From Bacillota bacterium (lineage in GTDB: Bacteria > Bacillota > Clostridia > Lachnospirales > Bianqueaceae), in contig JAFZQZ010000061.1 in NCBI GenBank assembly GCA_017620135.1, positions 1 to 43,115 of the forward strand: a stretch of 43,115 bases of DNA. The letters are read 5' to 3'. Position numbers and translations under genes: made by a program. This document shows positions 32,230 through 38,331 of the stretch, one piece after another. Position 1 is the first letter of the stretch. Each line of letters starts with the position of its first letter. Below the pieces are notes generated by a model, which was not told where the DNA came from, did not search any database, and worked only from the letters and a program-made list of their open reading frames with translations.

Positions 32230-32280
32230 TTAGTCATTGCCGTAATGATGTCAGTCATTGCCGCAATGACGTTAGTCATT
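32230..32280 (-). repeat. Three tandem 21-bp units at the MATE stop codon
   Basis: On the plus strand units begin AGTCATTGCC at 32232 and 32253, with a third, diverged unit from 32274 that is the end of the MATE gene. Read on the minus strand each unit ends GCAATGAC plus a stop: TAA at 32274, TGA at 32253, TAA at 32232, all in the same frame and 21 bases apart. Each internal unit can fold into a hairpin (arms TCATT/AATGA and GTCATTG/CAATGAC). The last stop touches the AGGAGG of the next gene. Confidence 0.85.
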
Positions 32281-33645
32281 GCGTACGCCACTGATACTCT
32301 TGATCCACTTTCCGCTCTTCAGGCGGAAGAAACACCAGACACATTTCAAAACCTGGTCGATCTTCATGAAGAAATAGATCCAGAACGCCGGCAGGTGCAG
32401 ATAAAGCCCAGCCAGGATGCCGAGCGGCACCGAAGCGATCCACAGGAACAGTACATCGCCGAGCATCAGGAACCTTGTATCGCCGCCGCCACGGAGCACA
32501 CCTTTTGTCAGGATGTTGTTGGTCGACTGGAAGACCAGGATCAGCGCGATGGCGTTCATCAGCTGCCTCGCGATCCCGATCGTCTCTTCGGTGATATTGT
32601 ACATACTGATGACCGGCTCACGGATCAGCAGGACGACCAGGGCGGAGATCACACCCAGCGCCGCTCCCGCAAACGTGAAGGAATAACCTTCCTTCTGGGC
32701 TTTCTCGATATCGCCGGCACCCAGTGTATGGCCGGTCATGATACAGCTGGCCTGCGAGATACCTTGTGTCAGGACTGTCGTCAGCTGCTGCGTAACTGTC
32801 GTGATCGAGTTCGCCGAAACGAAGGAAGAACCGATCCGACCCATGATCATCGCGACAGCCGTATTGCCGAACGCCATCAGGGAATCACTGATCAGCACCG
32901 GGATCGAGATCTTCAGATATTCACTGACCAGATCCGAACATTTCGAGAAGATATCGCGGATCCGGTAGCGAACTTCTTTCTGTTTGAAGAAGAAATATGT
33001 CAGAACGATCGAACACTCAATGAAACGAGCGATCAGCGTACCAAGCGCGGCGCCCGCCACTTCCATTCGGGGTGCGCCGAGATGACCGAAGATGAAGACC
33101 CAGTTGAAGAATATGTTGGAAACGAATCCTATGATCGAACAGATCATCGGGATCTTCGCCTTGCCGATGCTTCGAAGCACTAATGTGACATCGAGCAGCG
33201 TTCCCAGGAGCAGGAAGGTCGGCACCGACCACTGAAGATACTTCGTTCCCTCACGGATGACGTCGGCATCCGGCGTATACATCCGGATGATGCCGCCGGG
33301 AATGGCGATGGAAAGCGCCATAAACAGCAGGCCAAAGCCGATGCACAGCCTCAGCATGATCGTGATCGCCTTTTTCAGCGAGACCATATCCTTCATGCCA
33401 TAGTAACGGGAAACGAGCACGGACGCGCCCATGCCGATCCCCATACAGGCGATATGATAGATCGTGATGAACTGATTGGCCAGCGCCGTCGCGGAGATAG
33501 CGACCTCACCCAGCGTACCGACCATGATCGTATCCATCATATTGACGCCGATTGTGATCATACTCTGCAGCGCGATGGGAACGGCGATCACCGCCATTCG
33601 TTTATAGAAATCTTTCGTCCCTAAATACTCTTTGATATTCACCAT
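32272..33645 (-). CDS. MATE family transporter (DinF/NorM-like)
   Basis: 457 residues, 12 membrane segments. N-terminal motif: ALQSMITIGVNMMDTIMVGTLGEVAISATALANQF, typical of the NorM/DinF MATE branch, then GASVLVSRYYGMKD. The second half has PVLISDSLMAFGNTAVAMIMGRIG and MTGHTLGAGDIEKAQ. It is distinct from the MATE gene at 12217. It probably shares a transcript with the DUF4838 gene, suggesting export or exchange linked to glycan use. The first start is ATG 33645 with a purine-rich AAGGGGGAA site upstream, and a strong promoter is at 33674. Confidence 0.92.
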   Translation of the reverse strand: MVNIKEYLGTKDFYKRMAVIAVPIALQSMITIGVNMMDTIMVGTLGEVAISATALANQFITIYHIACMGIGMGASVLVSRYYGMKDMVSLKKAITIMLRLCIGFGLLFMALSIAIPGGIIRMYTPDADVIREGTKYLQWSVPTFLLLGTLLDVTLVLRSIGKAKIPMICSIIGFVSNIFFNWVFIFGHLGAPRMEVAGAALGTLIARFIECSIVLTYFFFKQKEVRYRIRDIFSKCSDLVSEYLKISIPVLISDSLMAFGNTAVAMIMGRIGSSFVSANSITTVTQQLTTVLTQGISQASCIMTGHTLGAGDIEKAQKEGYSFTFAGAALGVISALVVLLIREPVISMYNITEETIGIARQLMNAIALILVFQSTNNILTKGVLRGGGDTRFLMLGDVLFLWIASVPLGILAGLYLHLPAFWIYFFMKIDQVLKCVWCFFRLKSGKWIKSISGVRND

Positions 33646-33673
33646 TGACCGTTTATTCCCCCTTTCTGACAGA

Positions 33674-33703
33674 ATTATATCATATTTCCACCCATCTTGT
33701 CAC
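33674..33703 (-). promoter_or_regulatory. Promoter of the MATE-DUF4838 operon
   Basis: On the minus strand GTGACA (33703-33698), 18 bases, perfect TATAAT (33679-33674). The gene starts 28 bases downstream. Confidence 0.72.
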
Positions 33704-33733
33704 ATCATGCTCGTCTTTTTGCGTCGAACTGTA

Positions 33734-33762
33734 TTCACTATTTTAAGATGATATGCTACAAT
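33734..33762 (+). promoter_or_regulatory. Promoter of the GNAT gene
   Basis: TTCACT (33734-33739), 17 bases, TACAAT (33757-33762) with TGC before the -10. The region is divergent from the MATE promoter, about 30 bp apart. Confidence 0.65.
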
Positions 33763-33775
33763 GATTCTGTATGTG

Positions 33776-33803
33776 AAAGGAGGCAGCCGGGAAACTTCCC
33801 GGC
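33776..33803 (+). promoter_or_regulatory. Distant Shine-Dalgarno followed by a hairpin
   Basis: AAAGGAGG at 33776-33783 is 30 bases from ATG 33814, too far for normal use. Between them, 33786-33803 (GCCGGGAAACTTCCCGGC) folds into a 7-8 bp stem. Taking the hairpin out leaves about 12 bases of spacing, so folding would bring the two together. No other start codon in this frame fits the site. Confidence 0.7.
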
Positions 33804-33813
33804 TTGGATAGTT

Positions 33814-34509
33814 ATGACAAAAGAAGACATGAGGGCGGTCTATGATCGCTATATCGCTGAGCAGATGGCATGCACCGTCCAGGATCTGTACTCGGGAGAC
33901 ACAATATTCATCAAAGATGAAGCTCGCAGTGAGCGGTACATGAAGATCCTGAGCATCGGCGATACGAATATCGTAACCATCTCGCCAAATCTCTATCCGG
34001 AGGCTCAGTCTGCCCTTCAGGGCCAGATCCGGGATATCCTGTATGAAAGCGAATTCATCTTCGGACAGACGATCCACTATGTACCGGATCTGAAACAGAT
34101 GGAACCTCTGCCTTATCCGGAAGGCTTCACCTATGAACTTCTGGTAGATGATGAGATCCGGAAGCTGGAGGGTATCGAGGGATTCGATAATTCCCTGGCT
34201 TTCGACGAAAATGGCTATACGCCGACGTGCTTTGTGCTGTACGCCAGAGACCAGGGAAAGATCGTGGCTGTCGCCGGTGCTTCATATGAAACGGAAGAGC
34301 TCCGCGAAGTCGGCGTGGATGTAAAGAAAGAATACAGAGGCAGGAAACTGGCCGCTGTGCTCGTGCGCAACCTGACGGTCGAGATCCTGAAGCGAGGAAA
34401 GATCCCGTTCTACAGTGCTTCCGTCACCAATCTCGCCTCGCAGGCCGTGGCTGTCCGCGCCGGATATATGCCGCTCTGGACAGATACGTTTGGCACGAGA
34501 GACAACTGA
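33814..34509 (+). CDS. GNAT family acetyltransferase
   Basis: 231 residues. The N-terminal part (about 1-105) is a less conserved alpha/beta region. The C-terminal part is an acetyl-CoA binding GNAT fold: DQGKIVAVAGASYE, then EVGVDVKKEYRGRKLAAVLVRNLTVEILKRG (motif A with RGRKLA), and FYSASVTNLASQAVAVRAGYMPLWTDTF (motif B). The substrate is unknown. The frame is open upstream to 33697, but ATG 33814 is chosen because the promoter and the leader hairpin lie upstream of it. The GH51 gene follows 33 bases on with its own good ribosome site, so the two are likely co-transcribed. Confidence 0.85.
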   Translation: MTKEDMRAVYDRYIAEQMACTVQDLYSGDTIFIKDEARSERYMKILSIGDTNIVTISPNLYPEAQSALQGQIRDILYESEFIFGQTIHYVPDLKQMEPLPYPEGFTYELLVDDEIRKLEGIEGFDNSLAFDENGYTPTCFVLYARDQGKIVAVAGASYETEELREVGVDVKKEYRGRKLAAVLVRNLTVEILKRGKIPFYSASVTNLASQAVAVRAGYMPLWTDTFGTRDN

Positions 34510-34542
34510 GAACGAATCCATTCTTATTTCGGAGGAAAACAT

Positions 34543-36060
34543 ATGAATAAAAAAGCTACCCTGATCGTTGACCGGGATTTCCAGATCGCCCCGGTGGACG
34601 AAAGAATGTACGGTTCCTTTATCGAACATCTCGGCCGCGCGGTCTATACCGGTATCTACCAGCCGGGCCACGAAACGGCCGATGAAGAAGGCTTCCGGCA
34701 GGATGTGATCGATCTCGTCAAAGAGCTGAACGTGCCCATCGTCCGCTATCCCGGCGGTAACTTTGTTTCCAACTTCTACTGGGAAAACAGTGTCGGGCCG
34801 AAAGAGGAAAGAAAACCGCGGCTGGACCTTGCCTGGCGCACGCTGGAGCCGAACGAAGTCGGTATTCAGGAATTCGCCCGCTGGGCAAAAAAAGCGGGTA
34901 CCAAGCCCATGATGGCAGTCAACCTCGGGACCCGCGGTGTGGAGGCTGCCCTCAATCTTTTAGAATACTGCAATCTCGATACGGATTCCTGTTACGCGAA
35001 TCTTCGTCGTTCTCACGGGGATGAAAAACCCTATGATATCAAGCTCTGGTGCATGGGCAATGAGATGGACGGTCCCTGGCAGACCGGTCACAAAACGGCC
35101 CGGGAGTATGGAAAGCTGGCGGCGGAAACAGCGAAAGCCATGAAAATGATGGATGATTCCATCGAATGTGTCGTCTGCGGTTCCTCTCACAAGGGCATGC
35201 CGACCTTCGGCACCTGGGAAGAGGAAGTCCTGGATGAAGCCTACGACTATGTAGACTATGTTTCTCTGCACACCTACTGGTCCAACGCCTCCGGGGATAC
35301 ACCGGATTTCTTCGCGCAGAACCTCGATCTGGACGAATTCATCCGTACCGTCGTCAATATCTGCGATCTTGTCAAAGCTAAAAAGCATTCGAAAAAGCAG
35401 ATCGATCTTTCCTTCGACGAATGGAACGTCTGGTATCATTCCAATGCTTCTGACAACGCTGACATGAAAAATCTGCCATGGCGCCGCCATCCGCATCTGC
35501 TGGAAGATATCTATACCTTCGAAGACGCCATCGTCGACGGCCTCGCGCTGATCACTTTCCTGAAACACGCCGATCGCGTGAAGATCGCCGCCCTGGCCCA
35601 GCTGGTCAACGTCATAGCTCCCATCATGACCGAGGAAGCCGGAAAAGCCTGGCGTCAGACGATCTTCTATCCTTTCTTCCACGCCTCTAAGTTTGGCCGC
35701 GGGATCTCCCTGACGCCGATCCTCCGCTCTACCACACACGCGACTTCCCATCACGAAAATGTCTCCGACGTGGATGCGGCGGCTGTCTGGAACGAAGAAA
35801 AGCAGCAGCTCACGGTATTTGCCGTGAACCGCTGCCTTGAGGAAAAAGCGGATCTTACGATCGATATGCGTGGATTTGAGGATTATCAGCTATCGCTTTG
35901 GGAAGCCCTGGAATCTGACGATCTTCTGGCCGTCAACTCCGCTGAGGAAGAAAAAGTCCATCCCATCAGAAAAGAAAGGAGCGGCAAAGAATTGACAGAA
36001 CAAACACCGTTTGTGCTTGCCCCCGCCTCCTGGAACGTACTGGTCTTCACGAAGCCGTAA
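34543..36060 (+). CDS. abfA: Alpha-L-arabinofuranosidase, GH51
   Basis: 505 residues. Releases terminal alpha-L-arabinose from arabinan or arabinoxylan fragments. The general acid/base is Glu174 in CMGNEMDGPWQ and the nucleophile Glu293 in LSFDEWNVWY. FIEHLGRAVYTGIYQPG, VRYPGGNFVSNFYWE and SLHTYW are family motifs. The (beta/alpha)8 barrel is at about 20-375 with a C-terminal beta-sandwich to the end. No signal peptide, so it works inside the cell on imported oligosaccharides. ATG 34543 with GGAGG. A strong terminator follows at 36090. Confidence 0.96.
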   Translation: MNKKATLIVDRDFQIAPVDERMYGSFIEHLGRAVYTGIYQPGHETADEEGFRQDVIDLVKELNVPIVRYPGGNFVSNFYWENSVGPKEERKPRLDLAWRTLEPNEVGIQEFARWAKKAGTKPMMAVNLGTRGVEAALNLLEYCNLDTDSCYANLRRSHGDEKPYDIKLWCMGNEMDGPWQTGHKTAREYGKLAAETAKAMKMMDDSIECVVCGSSHKGMPTFGTWEEEVLDEAYDYVDYVSLHTYWSNASGDTPDFFAQNLDLDEFIRTVVNICDLVKAKKHSKKQIDLSFDEWNVWYHSNASDNADMKNLPWRRHPHLLEDIYTFEDAIVDGLALITFLKHADRVKIAALAQLVNVIAPIMTEEAGKAWRQTIFYPFFHASKFGRGISLTPILRSTTHATSHHENVSDVDAAAVWNEEKQQLTVFAVNRCLEEKADLTIDMRGFEDYQLSLWEALESDDLLAVNSAEEEKVHPIRKERSGKELTEQTPFVLAPASWNVLVFTKP

Positions 36061-36089
36061 GATTTGGACTTATTCACAGTTTTTCTTAT

Positions 36090-36120
36090 CCGCCCCAACC
36101 CTTTGGGGCGGGTTTTCTTT
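36090..36120 (+). terminator. Intrinsic terminator after GH51
   Basis: CCGCCCCAA (36090-36098), four-base loop, TTGGGGCGG (36103-36111), then TTTTCTTTTCTTT. A strong rho-independent terminator. Confidence 0.92.
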
Positions 36121-36134
36121 TCTTTGTCTCAATG

Positions 36135-36344
36135 TCAATTCAAATTCTGCGTGGGGAGCCACTCCATCGCTTCCAGTATGGCCTGGTCATCTGCTGTCTG
36201 CTCGCCACCCCAGTATGTGCTTTCCATATAGTTCTGCGCCGTCTCATTTTTACTGAAGAAGGATTCGGCCGAACCACCGCCAAGGTTAAGAAGGGCTGCT
36301 GTCATAAGGCAAGCGGACAATACAAATAATAATGCTTTTTTCAT
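36135..36344 (-). CDS. Small secreted protein, 69 residues, unknown
   Basis: Begins MKKALLFVLSACLMTAALLN, a signal peptide with a probable cleavage near residues 22-28 (GGGSAES). The mature part of about 41 residues is acidic and aromatic (NYMESTYWGGEQ and EAMEWLPTQNLN). It has no Cys, so it would be a free peptide. AAGGAG lies eight bases from ATG 36344. It converges on GH51 and is divergent from the regulator at 36519. No family is recognised; a signal or toxin-like role is only speculation. Confidence 0.65.
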   Translation of the reverse strand: MKKALLFVLSACLMTAALLNLGGGSAESFFSKNETAQNYMESTYWGGEQTADDQAILEAMEWLPTQNLN

Positions 36345-36377
36345 TTTCGTGATCTCCTTTTCCAATGTGTATATTTG

Positions 36378-36487
36378 ACAGGTGTTTATTTTTGAAACCC
36401 CCTGTTTGTTTACGTCCCTATTATCGCAAAAATCATGGAAGAAAGAACCTTATGGTGGTTTCATTTTTGAACTATTTTTGATATAAT
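36378..36487 (+). promoter_or_regulatory. Divergent regulatory region with inverted repeats and a -10
   Basis: Contains TATAAT at 36482-36487 ahead of the regulator gene; no good -35 is seen, TTTCAT about 17 bases upstream being the best. There are two imperfect inverted repeats: ACAGG (36378-36382) with CCTGT (36401-36405), and GAAAGAACC (36441-36449) with GGTGGTTTC (36454-36462). Similar TTTTTGAA(A)C strings follow each. These could be sites for the neighbouring regulator. No sigma-54 -24/-12 element was found. Confidence 0.4.
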
Positions 36488-36518
36488 TAAAACAAAACAA
36501 GAAGAAGGAGTCGGATCT

Positions 36519-38330
36519 ATGACGAAAATTCTGGGAATCGTTCCCTATTCGGAGATGAAAGAAAGGATGATGGCTATCGCTTCCGAGCGAAACGATGTCA
36601 GACTGGACGTATTTGTAGGCGATTACCGTGACTGCATCCGGATTCTCGAAGAAAACCTAAGTCAAAATTATGAAGTGATCCTATCCCGCGGCGCTACCGC
36701 CACAGAACTTAGAAAACGGATTCATTCCGTTCCCGTCATCGATATCCCGGTATCCGCCTTCGACCTGATCGCAGCGGTTCGTCTTGCCCGCAACAGCGGG
36801 ACGAAGTACGCGGCTGTCGGATTTACCTCCATCGCGTCCGACTTCCAAAAACTAAAAGAACTGACAGGAGATGATTTCCCGGTTTATTCGGTTTCTTCGG
36901 AAGAAGAGACGATCCGCGTCCTGGAAGATAGAAAAGCTGAAGGCTTTGGTATGCTGCTTTGCGGAGCCGTTGCCTATGAGCATGCCTTACTGATGGGGAT
37001 TCCTGCCATCCTGATCAGTTCAGGAAGTGACTGCATCCGACAGGCTTTCGACCAGGCTGTCCTTTCCGCCGGGTATTACAAAAAAATGAACGAAGAAATG
37101 TTCTTTTATAAAAACATCCTTCGTTCCCAGGAGAATCAGACCATCATTCTTCAAGACGACGGTCAGTTTCTATTTACCACAGCTTCCTATCCTCTTTCGG
37201 AAGAACTCTGTGAAAAATCAAAAAAGGAAATCAGTCTGGCTATCAAATATGGAAAATGTTCTTTTTATAAGAAACTTCAGAATATTCAGTATTCCGTAAG
37301 TATAGACAAAGAAGAACTGCAGGGCAGCCAGTGCCTGGTGCTGCGTTTTATCCCCACTAAGATCCCGGTCAGGATCGACCGGCATGGAATCAGCTTTGCT
37401 GACCGAAGCGCGGTACAATCAGATCTTGCTTCCGTAAACCTGATGACATTTTTAAGCAAAGAAGATCTATACACCCTGCAGATTCTGAATCAATCCTCCT
37501 CCCCCATCCTGGTCACAGGTGAACCGAACTGTTATAAAAGCATCGTCGCAAAATACCTTTACCTTACAGGCCCGTTAAAAACGCGTCCATTGGTGATTTT
37601 TGACTTTGCCGCCCTGGATATTACCGGATGGCAGTTTTTGATGAAAAATGACCATTCCCCACTGGACGAAAACGACTGTACCGTCCTGATCAAAAACCTC
37701 TCTCGTCTGGATGCGGCAAAACGGGACGCTTTTCTGGACCACATCCAGGCTAACCTGTTCTGCAGGCGAAACAAGGTCCTGTTCGTCCATACCAAAACCA
37801 ATGATCCGGAAACACTGCGCTTTATCTCTGGGCTGGTTCAAAAAACATTCTGCCAGCTTTTTGAAGTCCCGCCCTTAAGAGAACGCTTGGAGAACTTTGA
37901 AACCTATATCAGTCTCTTTCTGAACCGAAAAAATCAGGCCAGTGGGTATCATGTCATGGAAATGGATCCGCAGGCACGCGACACTTTGCGGCAATATTCC
38001 TGGCCGTTCAACTATAAACAGCTGGAGCGCGTCCTGGAAAGGCTGTATGATTCCGCCCTGAACGGCCGGATCACCCTGAAATCCGCGCAGGAGGTCCTCC
38101 TGGCGGAAGAACAGTTTCAAAAGGAACAGCTCGCCGGTGAACAGCTAGAAAAAGTGGTAGGTTCATCCACACAAACAGATGCTACCGGTATTGATTTTTC
38201 CAAATCACTGGATGAAATCACTAAATCGATCGTACTAAAGGTGCTTAATGAGTGCGGAGGCAATCAGCGAGCGGCAGCGTCAAGACTGCAGATCAGCCGG
38301 ACGACGCTTTGGAGAATGCTGAAAGAGTAA
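36519..38330 (+). CDS. PrpR-N domain regulator with degenerate AAA+ and Fis-type DNA-binding domain
   Basis: 603 residues. A PrpR_N sensory domain (about 8-170, SRGATATELRKRIHSVPVIDIPVSAFDL) normally binds a small ligand. A PAS-like linker follows (about 190-310). An AAA+ region at about 325-480 keeps a Walker A-like TGEPNCYKS and the VPPLRERLEN segment. It lacks GAFTGA, and CTVLIKNLSRL replaces the usual Walker B LDE. A Fis-type HTH ends the protein (NECGGNQRAAASRLQISRTTLWRMLKE, about 577-603). It is related to sigma-54 activators but probably cannot remodel sigma-54. Its base composition is visibly more A/T-rich than its neighbours. It stops one base from the convergent rhamnosidase gene. 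Start ATG 36519 with AGAAGGAG. Confidence 0.85.
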   Translation: MTKILGIVPYSEMKERMMAIASERNDVRLDVFVGDYRDCIRILEENLSQNYEVILSRGATATELRKRIHSVPVIDIPVSAFDLIAAVRLARNSGTKYAAVGFTSIASDFQKLKELTGDDFPVYSVSSEEETIRVLEDRKAEGFGMLLCGAVAYEHALLMGIPAILISSGSDCIRQAFDQAVLSAGYYKKMNEEMFFYKNILRSQENQTIILQDDGQFLFTTASYPLSEELCEKSKKEISLAIKYGKCSFYKKLQNIQYSVSIDKEELQGSQCLVLRFIPTKIPVRIDRHGISFADRSAVQSDLASVNLMTFLSKEDLYTLQILNQSSSPILVTGEPNCYKSIVAKYLYLTGPLKTRPLVIFDFAALDITGWQFLMKNDHSPLDENDCTVLIKNLSRLDAAKRDAFLDHIQANLFCRRNKVLFVHTKTNDPETLRFISGLVQKTFCQLFEVPPLRERLENFETYISLFLNRKNQASGYHVMEMDPQARDTLRQYSWPFNYKQLERVLERLYDSALNGRITLKSAQEVLLAEEQFQKEQLAGEQLEKVVGSSTQTDATGIDFSKSLDEITKSIVLKVLNECGGNQRAAASRLQISRTTLWRMLKE

Positions 38331-38331
38331 G

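Noticed and set aside
32230..32280. Possible short CRISPR-like repeat
   Set aside because: The three 21-bp units are directly tandem, without spacers, and one is the coding end of a gene.
30397..33183. A 928-codon open frame on the plus strand opposite the DUF4838 and MATE genes
   Set aside because: It runs antisense to two genes with recognisable domains and good ribosome sites. Its translation is rich in His/Arg/Asp with no domain, as expected from an antisense shadow.
36378..36518. Sigma-54 promoter for the PrpR-type regulator's targets
   Set aside because: No GG-N10-GC element was found on either strand; a TATAAT is present instead.
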